Of a DNA stretch of 64,000 bases, positions 42,530-55,208 are shown piece after piece (position 1 is the first letter of the stretch; every line of letters starts with the position of its first letter). Below the pieces are notes generated by a model that worked only from the letters and a program-made list of their open reading frames with translations, was not told the origin of the DNA and ran no database searches. The DNA comes from Anagrus nilaparvatae (lineage: Eukaryota > Arthropoda > Insecta > Hymenoptera > Mymaridae), in contig JAKSXM010000272.1 of NCBI GenBank assembly GCA_022575985.1, forward strand, positions 25,602,501-25,666,500. The letters are read 5' to 3'. Made by a program: the position numbers and the translations under genes.

Positions 42530-45528
42530 ATGGGATTAGTTTGTTCTTCAGCTCAGGTAATTATTATTTTTATTATTTTTGCATTAAACAAACTTTTTGC
42601 TATAATAAAAGTTCTATTGCGTTTGTGCAATTTTCTTTCATTGTTTGTCTGACATATTGGAAATTTCATGTTTACAAATAATAGATATACAATTAATGAT
42701 AGTTCAATTTTATTTTTTTAAATTTCTATTTTTTATGCTAAGAAAGCTATTTTAAAAGTATTTATCAAATAAATAATGATACAAAATTACTATACATGTT
42801 TCAATTACTTTACTTAAAATTAATAACAATCTAGTAAAGTATCAAAATTTAAAGAATTTAATATTCTGGACATGTAATTAATTACATATTTTCAATATTT
42901 TAGTTATATTTAATTAAAATACTTAATTATATAAGCTAAATTTTAATCCTGTTCAATGTTAACCAGAATATGAGTCATCAACATTTTTTATCTCTTTTTA
43001 CAATTTACAATAACAAATTGTAATATATTTATAAGTTTAAATCTTATAATATATTTTAAACATGCAAGATCCATGTTATTTAATAATTCAATTGTTTTTT
43101 GTATATTATTGAATAAATAGCTCAATAAATGAAAAAATGTTTTAAAAAACTTTAAATAATATAATTAAATAATATAAGTATAAAAAATATTATATTGTAG
43201 TTGGCTTGCCTCTGTGGAAGTACAGCTTGCAGTTTATGCTGTTCTCAATGTCCATCATGTCGAAACAGTACGAGTACAAGAATAATGTACGCTTTAATGT
43301 TGATGGTAGGTACCATTGCAGCGTGCATTACTTTAGCTCCAGGTCTACAAGATATTTTAAAAAAGGTATAAAGTTTAAGTTAATTTTATTAATGATTTTT
43401 CTAATATGAATAAATATTTTCAGGTACCGTTTTGTGCTAATAGTACAATCTTAGTACCGAATTCATTTACAGTGGATTGTCAGTCGGCAGTTGGATATTT
43501 AGCAGTTTATAGAATATGTTTTGTTCTAACATGTTTCTTCTTTTTAATGTCACTTATGATGATGGGAGTGAAAAACTCAAAAGATGGACGTGCTGGAATA
43601 CAGAATGGGTAATTAAAATATTTCTATTAATTGTTCATTTATTTTTAGTTATTTCACATAACCATATTTAATATTTATTTATATTTATTACAGATTTTGG
43701 GGTCTAAAATATCTAATAATAGTATGTGGTGTTATTGGAGCATTTTTCATTCATGAAGGATCATTTGGACCAACTTGGATGTATTTTGGTATGATGGGTG
43801 GTTTTCTCTTTATTTTATTACAATTAGTCCTTATTGTTGACTTTGCTCATACTTGGGCCATATCATGGAAAGAAAATTATGAAGAAACTGAATCTAGAGG
43901 ATGGTAAATAAATTTAAAGCTAAAAAATAAAATACTATTAAATTTTATTAAACATTTTTTTCATTAGGTATGCTGCGTTACTAGGAGCAACTTTCATAAA
44001 CTTTGCTCTTGCTATAACTGGAACTATTCTGCTTTATGTTTACTTTACTAAGGTAACCAACTTGTTAATAATTTTATTTATAATTTATTAATATGAAATT
44101 AATTTACAGCCAGATGATTGTTCACTAAATAAATTCTTTATAATCTTCAATTTTCTATTGTGCATAATTGTAAGCATAACCTCAGTAATGCCAGGAGTGC
44201 AAGAAAAACTACCTCATAGTGGTTTATTGCAACCATCGGTTGTTTGCTTGTATGCTATTTATTTAACATGGAGTGGAATTTCTAATAGTCCAGGTATAAA
44301 ACCGATTTTATTTTTCAAAGAGTTATTTTTAATACCAAAAATATTTTGATTAATAAGAAATTTATTAAAAATTTTAGACAAAGAATGTAATCCTGGATTC
44401 TTTAATATAATAAATGGAAAAGATGTTGAGAACCAAAGTAGAATGGCTTTTGACAAAGAAAGCATTGTTGGATTGGCAATTTGGTTTGCCTGTGTTTTGT
44501 ACAGTTCTCTTCGAACTGCATCAAAAGGACCTCAGAAATTTGTAACTGACAGAGTCCTTATTAAAGATAACGGAGCTGGTAAATTTTAATTCTAATTTTT
44601 TTTATTACTAAGAAAAATTTTTATAAATCATTTTAATAGCATGCTAATAAAGTCATCAAATTTGTAAATTTGCACTATATATTTGGTGACTAATATTTAT
44701 AAAAAATTTCAAAATTCTTTAATTTAACACTTTAATAAACGTGCTTTTTTCATACAGTGCGCAATTCAAGTGACCAGAATCTTATTGGTTCCGAAGGTAG
44801 GCACATGCCATAACAGTTTTAAAATCATTAATTATTAAGAGTGTTCCAGGATTGCACCTAAGAGAAAATTTTAATTGTAATGTTTATATGAAATTTATTG
44901 CAATTATCATTCACTTCTGTACAATTTTGGAACAGCCAGTATATAACATTTATTTTACTTTAATCCTTTAACTTGTATCAGTCAAATTGCTTTAGTGATT
45001 CATTTAAAATCCTAACATTATTAGATATAGTTCCATTTTTTTTCCAAATAGTATGTGCCTGCTTTTTTTGTTATCTTTTTTTTTTGTTAAAATCACTTTA
45101 ATTTCTAAGTTGTATTGTCTTTGTTTTTTTCTTTTTTCGAACGTACTTAGATTATGTTTCAGTAGAAGGTCGCAATGGTGATGTTGAGGATGGCAACGCT
45201 ACCAAAGTTTGGGATAATGAAGATGACGCAGTAGCATACAACTGGAGCTTTTTCCATCTCATGTTTGCCTTAGCTACGCTTTACGTTATGATGACATTAA
45301 CAAATTGGTACAAGTAAGTAGAATTAATTATTTAAAAAATTAATTTTATTTAATTTAATAACTTATTAAAAAATATTTTTTTAAAGGCCAACTTCATCTT
45401 TAGAATCATTAAATTCAAATACTGCATCTATGTGGGTGAAAATTATTTCATCTTGGATTTGCTTAGGACTTTACGAATGGTCATTAGTAGCACCTTTAGT
45501 TTTAACAGATAGAGATTTTTCATCTTAA
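42530..45528 (+). CDS. Serinc: Serinc (TMS/TDE family serine incorporator), complete
   Basis: Ten exons, 42530-42556, 43201-43365, 43424-43608, 43694-43903, 43968-44052, 44110-44293, 44378-44578, 44758-44796, 45151-45313 and 45387-45528, join in frame to 466 residues. Serinc proteins are about ten-pass membrane proteins of plasma and internal membranes, originally linked to serine-lipid synthesis and now thought to act on membrane lipids. Hallmarks: MGLVCSSAQ start, cysteine-rich [29 protein letters not shown], then alternating hydrophobic helices ([45 protein letters not shown]), and the C-terminal [19 protein letters not shown]. The end [12 protein letters not shown] is typical. The ATG is the family start, with CACAATAATGG context. 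The 39-nt exon and the 5' end of exon 9 can be spliced alternatively without changing frame. Confidence 0.95.
44758..44796 (+). CDS. Serinc: Serinc 39-nt in-frame cassette exon
   Basis: It encodes [13 protein letters not shown] between acceptor ATACAG and donor AAG|GTAGGC. Entry and exit phases are identical, so it can be skipped without frameshift. It falls in the hydrophilic, variable loop between the helix near residue 335 and the helix near residue 395. Inclusion in mature mRNA is inferred from good splice sites and the open frame only. Confidence 0.7.
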
Positions 45529-47141
45529 GTTGTTTATTTTATTTTTTTTTTTTTTTTGCTTAATAAGGAATAAAATTTGTAATTCAAAAAAAATTTGTTA
45601 AGTTCAGCAAACAAATATCTATTTTTTACACATATAAATACTATATTTTTTATTTGAAAATATGTAAATAGATATTAGGTATATCTATTTTATTCAAAAA
45701 TTTCATATTTAATTTGAATTTAGCATAAAAAGTGTATATTCGTTATAAAAAATTGGTATAATATTAGATTTATAAATGTCTACCATTATGCATTTAATAT
45801 TTGATAAATTTCCGGTCAAAATTAATTTCATCTAGTTATTAAATTTTTTTTTAACTAAAAATATATATTTAAGACTGTTTTTGACTTATATTCGAATTTA
45901 AATTTAACGAAAATTGCCATTTTATATTATTATAAAGAACATAATATTAAAAATTTATAAAACTTATACCAGTTAATTAAAGTATATTTAAATACTTTGA
46001 TGAGTGATTATTTTACTATATATATTGTTTTTGCTTTGTTATTGATAACATTTTCTTGATCTCAGTGTTTTTTTTTTATTTTTTTTGTATTCTAAATATT
46101 ACTAGAAATTCTACTAATTTGTGAATTTAATTATAGATTTCACTGTAAAAATCTCATGCTTATTTCACAAAATATTCTTATATTTACAAAAATTTTTGTT
46201 AATTTACTATTATTTTTGTAAATTCACGATTTATTTGTGAAGTAACAAGATATTTTAACAGTGCATAGGCTCTTGTACTCTACACTTTTTTTTTGGTTAA
46301 TTAAAAAAAATATATATGCCAAGAAAATGTTTAACTTCATTAAAAAAAAAAAATAACTATGTGTAGTATTTAAGTAAAAATAGTTTTAATATATTATAAT
46401 GTAAGAATGGTATTATTAATAATAATCATTCGATCTTGTAATTGTGATAACAGACGAACAATTTTTTTAGAGTAAATTACCTATGTATAAAGTAATAATT
46501 TTCTTTTTTTTTTTTTAAGTTATATAAATATATATTAGCTTGGCAGCTATTTTAAAAAGTTGCTTCTATACTTTCAAAGACTATTCAGTTCCGGAAGAAA
46601 AGATAATTTTGATAAATGTTACCTTCTTCTGACTGACAACCAAAGCAACTTTTTAAAATAAATATGAAGCCAATAAATTTATTATTAGTCATTAAAATTT
46701 TATGTAAAATAAATAGAAACATAAAATAAAAAAATTTAAATCTTATACATTTTGTTTATTAAAAAAAAAGTTCAAAATTTGACATTTTTTATTTTATACA
46801 ATTATTATAATTAAAATCTTAATAAATAAAAGGTACTTCAATATAATTAATAATTAATTTATAATATTTTTCAAAAATTAGAAAAATTTAAAAATCATGT
46901 AGTAATTTAATTACAAATACATAAAAACACAATTTAACATTTATTTACATTTATATAATAATTTACAGACTAACACAAATTAAAATTAAGTGTCATTAAT
47001 ATCTAAAAAATTTTTTTATCATATAAACTTCTGTTATTTAAATTATCCACACAAAAAATATTTAAAAATTTATTTACAAGTCTAAAAAACTCAATTTACT
47101 ATATTTACAAAATATTAAAATTAAAAAAATATATATTTAAA
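45529..47141. other. Convergent intergenic region
   Basis: It holds the 3' ends of Serinc (+) and the nrf-6-like gene (-). A self-complementary pair of A/T-rich blocks occurs around 46530-46665 (AAAAAGTTGCTTCTATACTTTC against GACAACCAAAGCAACTTTTT). No gene recognised. Confidence 0.6.
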
Positions 47142-50100
47142 TCACTCTGATTTAATATTTTTTGTATTCGACGACGATGTTTCTTCTGACCTTGCATTCT
47201 CACGTTTACTTGGGAAATAAATATTTTTTATATTTTGAAATGGTAATTCAAATAATAATGTTAATACTAAAGATGCTATCAATACCCATGCATATTCTTT
47301 AATACTTATCTAAAAGCAAAAAAACAAAATTAATTTTTATTTCTTAATTTAAAATTTAAACAAAATTATTTCAAAATTACCAATGATTTAAAAAATCCAC
47401 TATGTTCTGCACTTCTTGTTTGTCCAACATTAAAGAAAAATACAGGAAATTGTGTTAAATAAATAGCATAACTAAGTCTTGTCGTTATCAAAAATCCTTT
47501 CCATGAAAAGAATTTACATAACCAGCCTGTAAAAAATAAGTTTTTTAATTTTAAAATTTAAAATTTTAAATTTAAATATAATTTACCATCTCCGTTTCCG
47601 GTATGAGCTAAAAATGTAATCCATATGAAAATAACACACCATCCAATTGGTGAAAATGCATTATATGCAGCAGCATGGATTGGTTGATAAATGTAATCAA
47701 TGTTACCCATATTTGCTGGCCCAAATGCTGCAGCTAAACACATTACTGTACTTACAATCCAACCAATGTGTACAATGGTCTAAAAAAATAAAAAAATTTT
47801 GATTTGAAAAATTTTCTTTTATATCAGTTATTATTTTATAAAAAAATTTACCTCATTTAATTTGTGATTTTTTGGCCATATTCTTAATAAATATCCTGCA
47901 AATACTCCTAATATATACACAGTCAATCTATGACTTGGTAAGGAATATGAATAATCTGCTGTATCAAATAATTGCCTAATCCTGAAAAAAAATCTATTTT
48001 GAATTATTTATTTATAAAAAAAATACTACATTGTCAATTACCACCCTCTAGATCTGGCTCATTTTTTATGCAAAATATTCATAATAAGCTTGTGATCATT
48101 ATTTTTATGGTTACTTGTTAAAATAATTGAAAATTCTGGCTATTCACATTATTTTCTAAAATTTAAAGCAGTATGCTAAATTTTTGAAAACAAAGTTTTG
48201 TCAGTTTCTGATCAATTTTTTAAGCAAATATTTTAACAAAAAAATTTTTTAATTTACTTTTTAAATTTAAAATGATCAAAAGTACCTATCATGTCCATTG
48301 TTTTTTTTTATTTGAAATAAAATAACAGTTTTATGATACATATTTAAATAAAAAAATTTTTTAGGCAAAAAAAAAAATAAATAATTTTTCGAAATTATAA
48401 ACTATTTTATTTTTCTTTACTAACAATTTGCGCTTGCGAAAATTTCCTTTTAGCAGAAACGAAGTTCCGGTTACTAATGCTACTGGAAAATTATTTGAGT
48501 TTAATTTGCCATAGAAATTCGATAAATTTTCATTTTCACGTTTTTAAAGACTTATGCTGGTTGAATTTTGTAATAAAAGAAAAAAATTCAAAATAGCGGC
48601 ATATAATTTTCACAAACTTTCATATAGCAAAAGTACTGTTTTACAGAAATTTCCGAAAGCATAAATTTATGAAATATAAAAGCTCAATTAAACTTTAATA
48701 TTTTTGTTTGCTTTTGAAATTGTAAATTCTAATTTTTTTTCGCATTAAATATCAGATAAAAATAGATTTATTAAAGTCCCTAAACTCCAATTATTTTACG
48801 TCCCAATTCTGAATAATTTTAAGTTCCATTTGACACCGATTTGACACCCACTTTCTTCTATTGTGACCATTTAACCCCCCTTGATTGTCATGCCTTCTGT
48901 GATACCTTCACTATAAACATGTTAAATACTATTAACAAAAATTTTTTGTTATCAAAAAATTTTTTTAACTAGCGATAAAAATGTGGTTTAATAAATATTG
49001 AAAAATATTTTAGACTTAAAAAAGGAGAGTGTCAACTGTTTGGGAAGCCGATTTGCTTCAGAATTTCAGGACAGATTATGGTAGCTCTAACAAAAATAAC
49101 ATATCTCCCTGGCTCGGAGAGTTATAACTCCCTGAAATTTCTGTCATCTCGAATACCTTCATGATGAAAATGGACTGTACGAGGGAAAACTGATATCTTG
49201 GAGGCGAAATTTTTAATTTTTCATCCCAAAAAATTTTCCAATTTTCTAATATGGCGGACCAAAAAACATAAAAACAGAAACTTTCTACATTACCTGGGGA
49301 TTTTCGGGGTCGAGAAAAACGTTCTTATGAATGAAAATTTTAATTTTTTTGCCCCCAGCATATTTTCCAATTTCCCAAGATGGCGAACCAAAAAACATTT
49401 TAGAATAAGCTTTTCACATTGCCAGGAGGTTTATAGGTCGAGAAAAACGTTTTTATAAATGAAAGTATTAATTTTGATTAAAAATTTTATTCTGAAATGT
49501 TTTTTGGTCCGCTATCTTGGAAAATTGGAAAATATGCTGGGGCAAAAAAATTAAAATTTTCATTAATAAAAACGTTTTTCTGGACCTCGAAAATCCCCAG
49601 GTAATGTAGAAAGTTTCTATTTTCATGTTTTTTGGTCCACCATATTGGAAAATTGGAAAAAAATTTTGGATGAAAAATTAAAAATTTCGCCTCCAGGATA
49701 TCAGTTTTTCCTCGTCCGGTCCATTTTCATCCCGAAGGTATTTGAGATGACAGAAATTTCAGAGTTATAACTCTCTGAGCCAGGGAGTATAATTACATGG
49801 TTATTTTTGTTAGATTTTTGTTAAAAATACACCTCCCATACCCTCAGTATGCCTGCATGGGCATCCGGCTCCTAGAAATTAGACCTAGAAATAGGTTTTC
49901 CAAACAGTATACACTTATCAACAAGTAGTTTACCAAAATTAATTAATATAAAATAAAAATTAAAAAAAGAAACTTACGAAGTACCAAAAAATACATAATT
50001 ATTTAAACGCCTATTAAGTGTAACAAAATATCTTAATGCCGTTGAATACAATGCAATAATTGTTAATAATATAGCACCAATCTTTGGTTTTTTATACATT

Positions 50101-53100
50101 AATAATATCATTATTGGTGATATTACAAATAATTGTGTATCAATACCAGTATGATGTGTATGTGTTAGACACTGCAAAATAAAAATATATATAATTTAGC
50201 AATAATATTTTTTGAAATATTTTAAATAATTTGATGTATTTACCATATTTTCAAAACCAAAATAATTATGAATAAATAAAAAATTTCTCCACCATGTTTT
50301 TTTACAAATATTTGCATGATGTGTTACAACTAAATTCCATTGTGGTCCACTACCAATAAATGGCATAACATAAGTACAAAATAATATTAATGCAGCTAAT
50401 GGTGGTACTATTCTATAGAATCAAAAAATTTCAATTAATTACCTTAATTAAATATCAAAATAATACTAATTAATTTACCTAAAAAATCTATTAATATATT
50501 CACTTTTAACATCAAGTTTACCATTTTTGTTTAATTTACCAATTGACGAATAAGTTGCTAATAAACCAGATAACATTAAAAACGGATCAGTGTACAAACT
50601 AGCAGCACGTCCAATAACAGACCATGGTTTACCAATAAATTCAGCAATGTATGTACGATTAGCAATTGGATTAAAAAATATAGCCAAACTTTTATGTGAT
50701 AGTAACAACATTAATGCATTTAATGCACGTATACCATGTAACGTTTCGATGTCACCAGAATTTCTTTCTAATGATATTAATTTTTTGATATTTTTATTTA
50801 ATGAAAATGCTAATATTAATTTTGGTAATGGTATATCGTTGTAATCACATAATCCTGATATTATTGATATTAAAACAATTCCAAGAAATATTGATCTGAA
50901 ATTAATATCTATTTTAGCGAAATTTGATAAAAAAATTTTTTGATTTTTCTCTTACCCAACAAAAATAGTTTCCATTGGATATGAACTAGTCATTCTCTCC
51001 TGACACATTTCTTTATCAACTTTGACTGTTATTTTTAAACCAGTACCTTCTGTATATTTATCAAGTGTATATTTCATTGATTTTTCAACATCATTTGATG
51101 TACATGCTGATGGTGCACATACTGCCCAATTTATTGTACCAAAACGTGGTACACGATGTCCTGGCTAAAAAAAATTATTTTTATAATAATTTATTTAAAT
51201 ATTTTTAATGTACAAATATTTAATTTAAACAAACTACTTCATTTTAATGTTTATTATCAATAGTGTTTTCCTTAAATAAATAAATAATAAATAAGATATT
51301 CAAGGATTTAAAAAAAATATATTTAAAAAATTTTTTTTATTTACATGCTATAAGTAATAATAAATAATGTTTATGGTAATTATTTTAAATTATTATTTTA
51401 TGCAGTTAATATTTATTTTTGTCTGATCATTTTGGTTTTATATTATGATATCATGTTTTATGAGTTTTTTTAATAATTTTGATTAATTTTGTTAAAATAA
51501 TTAAATTCGAAATTTTTAATGATGAATTATTAATTTTTGATAGAATCTTTTTAACGGGTTTTTCGAACGGGAATATAATTTAAAAAATTTTTGCTTATAA
51601 TTTATTTTGAGGCGGGTATAGTCAGGGACATTCACAAAATACGATGTTACGGTTTTTTTTCAGGGTTTTTGACCCCTTCGTTTTTACTGGTCTAATCCGT
51701 TACTATTTTTATAGGAATCTTTCTCTATATCAGAAAATGACACAAAGATTGTCATAGAATCCTAGTATGTATAATGAAGTATACAGGGTTAGTAATTTTA
51801 AACGATGTACTCAAATATCCCGAAAACAAAGCAAATAATAAAAAATGTTTCATATAAAAGTTGTTAGGTTTGGAGAGGGCCATATGAATAGGAGAATTAA
51901 ATTTGGGTCTTAGGGCCCCATCGGGCCCAGCAGGACTTACTTAGGAATTTTAAATCGAAAGTATAATTTGTTATTTTAAATTTAGTTTCTGCAGCAAATT
52001 TTAGGCCCAGATACAAGTTTTTAGCTAAGAAAAAAAATACAAGGCACATCTTTTAAACCTAAAAAAGCTTTTATACGATTCTTAATCAAAATAAAGATGT
52101 TTTTGGTAGTTACTACCATTTTTATTGTGTGTTTGTTGTAGGGAAAGAGATTTGGTAATTATTTGAGATTTTGGGTCCTACAGACCTTAATGGGCTTAAT
52201 TTGGCTTTTCTTAAAGCTCAAAATGAACAAAAAAGATGTTTTTGGCAAGTACTACCATTTTTATCTTAAGTTTGTTGAGGCGGAAAACTGTTAGTGATTA
52301 TCTAAGATTTTGGGTCCTACAGACTTTATTGGGCCCAAATTGGCTTTTTTTAAAGCTCAGTATAAATAAAAAAGATGCTTTTGGTATTTACTACCAGATT
52401 AATTTTAAGTTTGTTGTGGTGGAAGACTGTTAGTAATTATTTGAGAATTTGGGTCCTACAGATCTTAATGGGCCCAAAATCTCAAATATAATCATGAAAA
52501 GTTTTCCCACACAAGAAAGATACAATAAAAATGGTAGTAACTATCAAAATCATTTTATTTTTTAATTTGGAGCCGTATAAAAGATTTATTGGGTCTAAAA
52601 AGTGGGCCTTGTATTTTTTTCTCGCTAAATTATTTGGAAATAAAATTTGCTGCAAAATCTAAATTTGAAATAAAAATGTATAATTTCTATTTAAAATTGC
52701 TAAGTTGAGTCTAATGCCCCCATGGCCTTCTACAAACTTAACATTTTTTATTTAAAATATTTTTCGTTCTTTGGCTTTGTTTCCAAGATATTTCACAATG
52801 AAAAAAGTAAATTTTTGTGATATTTTTGCAGATTTCAATAAGGTATAAAGCTTGAATTCTTTAGGCGAGAGAAAGAATTTTGGGTCAACATAAAATATAA
52901 AACTCGAAATTACACGTAATAAGGACACAGAAAAATTCTTGATTTAGAAATACTTATAATTATTCAATTGAGTAATAAAAGAAGATATTGTTGAACGAAA
53001 TGCTATACTAATTTAAAAGGTCAATATTATTTAAAAGTTCGGCAACAGGTAATTAATAACAAAAACTTTCACTTTTATTTACATATGTAATTATCAAGTA

Positions 53101-55208
53101 CACTGAATATTAAATATTAAAAAATTTAGATGACTTTTTGTCTTACGTAATTTATATTTTTTGTTTATTTTAAAGGTCAGTTTTTTATAATATATAGAAA
53201 AATATTAAAGAGTAAAAATAAAACCTGTATATTTTTTAAAAGTTATTATTATACAGCAGAAAATTTTATGGTAAAAAATACAAGTTGTTTTTAAATATCA
53301 TTGTGACTTTTCAATTTTTGTTTTTTTGTTTATCTCAATACTCTTTTTGATTATAATAATAAAATTTAAAAAAATATAAATGATGTAAGATAATCTGATA
53401 TTTTTTATATATTCGAACTTTTACAAATTTCATTTGCATCGGTAATTTGAAGATTCTTTTTTAAAAGCATTACGTTGGTAAATAGAGGTTTGGAAAACCA
53501 AATGAAAATAGGTTCTTTTCCAAATTTCATCAGTGGAAAAGCGTTTTATCGAATTTTTCTCTCACAGAAAATTTTATTTTTCAATAATCTCGAGCGCAAA
53601 GTTTTTAAACTAATATAAGCATATTTTTTTTTTAAATTAGTTTCTGACCATATAACAACGGTAAAGTTTTGAATAAATTGATTGAAATTTCAAGCAACAT
53701 ATTTTTCAAGTGCAGTCAGTAAATGGTCCAACAAATATTTTATCATAATCAATAGACTGTGAGGTTATAAACTTGGAATATTCAAGCAAATTCTTGGAAA
53801 CTCAAAAATTCAAGGAGAGCAACCTGACAGTGTAAGTTATCACGATATGAGTGTGCATTAAAGCGGTTTTAAAGAAGTGAGCTTGCATACAAACTAGAAA
53901 TAAACTTAATGTCATCAAATTAATGAATTTTAATGAATTTTTGGTAAAATAGAAGCAGTGCAAAGTTTCTATTAACTGTTTGAATATTCAAGCAATATAT
54001 TTTTACACTGTAGTAGAGAATTGAAATAAATTCGTTTACTCCAATGAGAATATATCGGTGAAGTAGACCTACTTCCCTAAAGGATATCCGTGTAGTAGAG
54101 AGTAGCCATAACTTTTGTCTACTTCACTAAAAATTTTAGGGAAGTAGGCGATCGAAACTTTCATTAGTCTACTTTGTGCGGTTTGGCCAAACCACTAGGG
54201 ATTTAACCAAATCACTAATTCCTCTACTTCACTACGACATATATAAAAAAGTAATAGTAACAATATTTTCTTGCATGGAAAGGTTTAAAAAGAGATTGGA
54301 TAAAAAACATATGTAAAACGTTTTGAAAACGTTGTGGAAACCGATTTTGCTGTGCATTTTAAAAAATCAAAGTTTGAGTTAAAAAATAATTATAAATATC
54401 TAGATTTAATATTTATTTATGGCCAATACATTTTTTAATAATTTTTTTTAAGAAATAAGAGACTTAATAGATAAAATAATTTTTTTATTTTTGAAATTAA
54501 ATATTATCAATCAATTTTTCTGACCTAATTTAAGAGGAAAATTACCAGATTTATTTTGTAATAAAGTAATATTTCAACTAATTTAAATAATTTATAAATT
54601 CATTTTTTCCTAACCTAGTTTATAAGAGGAAAATTTTCTGTTTAATTTTGTAATACGAACTACTGCAAATGATTAAATTATTTTTGCTGCCTGTCAATAT
54701 AAAAATATATTCATGATTTAATAAATTACTTACATCTGTTAAATTACTTTTAAACGCATAATGTGAGTGTAACAAACGATGGATAAATTTAAGATCTGGT
54801 CTTGATTTATCAATATCAAATTGTAAATAAACTAAACAATATTTTCCTTTTATGTCATTATTATCATCAGCATTTATGCATTCATCGTAATCACCTAATT
54901 GATTAACGTTACCATTTAATAAACCAGATGGTACTTTTGCTGTTGCATCGTACACTAAAATTGACAATTTTTTAAAATTAAATTTTAGTATTTATTTTTT
55001 AATTTAGTTACTTACTTTTTAATGCCCATAACGTGAATTTTTTTAATTCTCTTTGATAAATATTTGACTGTTTTTTACATTCTTTACTAACTGGTCCATT
55101 GCCTGGATTATATGAAGGAACTATATCGAATAATTTTTTAGCCTCGTAATCTATTTCTTCGGAAAATAGTTCTGTAAAAATAACAAAAAAAATTTTAATT
55201 ATCACCAC
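47142..55208 (-). CDS. nrf-6-like (nose resistant to fluoxetine) membrane acyltransferase
   Basis: Exons (minus strand, first to last): 55016-55171 (or to 55208), 54734-54954, 50956-51164, 50479-50895, 50244-50412, 49978-50171, 47852-47981, 47587-47779, 47381-47526, 47142-47309. Joined from 55208 they give 679 residues. The N-terminal NRF domain has VSKECKKQSNIYQRELKKF, ATAKVPSGLLNGNVNQLGDY, GKYCLVYLQFD and INWAVCAPSACTSNDV. The acyltransferase-3 part follows with LHGIRALNALMLLLSH (the conserved GIR..H motif), then many hydrophobic helices, WWRNFLFIHNYFG and FSWKGFLITTRLSYAIYLTQ. These multipass proteins are probably O-acyltransferases; the worm founder acts in intestinal lipid and drug transport. 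Start unsettled: MVIIKIFFVIFT reads straight into the exon, yet TTTTTACAG at 55172-55180 is a good acceptor, so a separate signal-peptide exon may exist upstream. Confidence 0.9.
47982..49024 (-). other. nrf-6-like gene intron, unique portion
   Basis: AT-rich intron sequence. The block AAAGTCCCTAAACTCC with AAGTTCCATTTGACACC (48773-48890) resembles the repeat at 24185-24300. No coding signal. Confidence 0.6.
49025..49920. repeat. 0.9 kb foldback element in an nrf-6-like gene intron
   Basis: GAGTGTCAACTGTTTGG (49027) is inverted near CCAAACAGTATACACTT (49899). Main arms: AACAAAAATAACATATCTCCCTGGCTCGGAGAGTTATAACTC (49090) pairs with GAGTTATAACTCTCTGAGCCAGGGAGTATAATTACATGGTTATTTTTGTT (ending 49811). 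CTGATATCTTGGAGGCGAAATTTTTAATTTTTCATCC pairs with GGATGAAAAATTAAAAATTTCGCCTCCAGGATATCAG. The stretch 49198-49458 is open in one frame but encodes the repeat arm (KHKNRNF-like tandem), not a recognised protein. Confidence 0.9.
51805..52800. repeat. 1 kb foldback element with internal 139-bp tandem repeats
   Basis: GTACTCAAATATCCCGAAAACAAAGC (51807) pairs with CTTTGTTTCCAAGATATTTCACAATG (ending 52800). GTTAGGTTTGGAGAGGGCCAT pairs with ATGGCCTTCTACAAACTTAAC, and TTTAGTTTCTGCAGCAAATTTTA with AAATTTGCTGCAAAATCTAAA. Arms are imperfect (older). The interior holds three tandem units. Confidence 0.8.
52093..52490. repeat. Three tandem copies of a 139-bp unit
   Basis: Units start at 52093, 52232 and 52371, exactly 139 bp apart, each beginning AAAGATGYTTTTGG..TTACTACCA and containing GTTTGTTG, GGTAATTAT-like and TTGGGTCCTACAGA.CTTAATGGGC. 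A reverse-complement remnant (AATGGTAGTAACTATCAAAATCATTTTATTTT) lies near 52532. Confidence 0.88.

Larger units (their letters stand above)
51165..54733 (-). other. 3.6 kb intron of the nrf-6-like gene
   Basis: It contains the foldback at 51805-52800. At about 54059-54160 there is a smaller imperfect hairpin (GAAGTAGACCTACTTCCCTAAA against TTTTAGGGAAGTAGG). The remainder is AT-rich and featureless. Confidence 0.7.

Noticed and set aside
49198..49458. 86-codon Lys/Phe/Asn-rich open frame
   Set aside because: It lies in a foldback arm with internal near-tandem repetition that keeps the frame open by periodicity.
50590..50844. 84-codon plus-strand open frame
   Set aside because: Antisense of the nrf-6-like acyltransferase exon 50479-50895.
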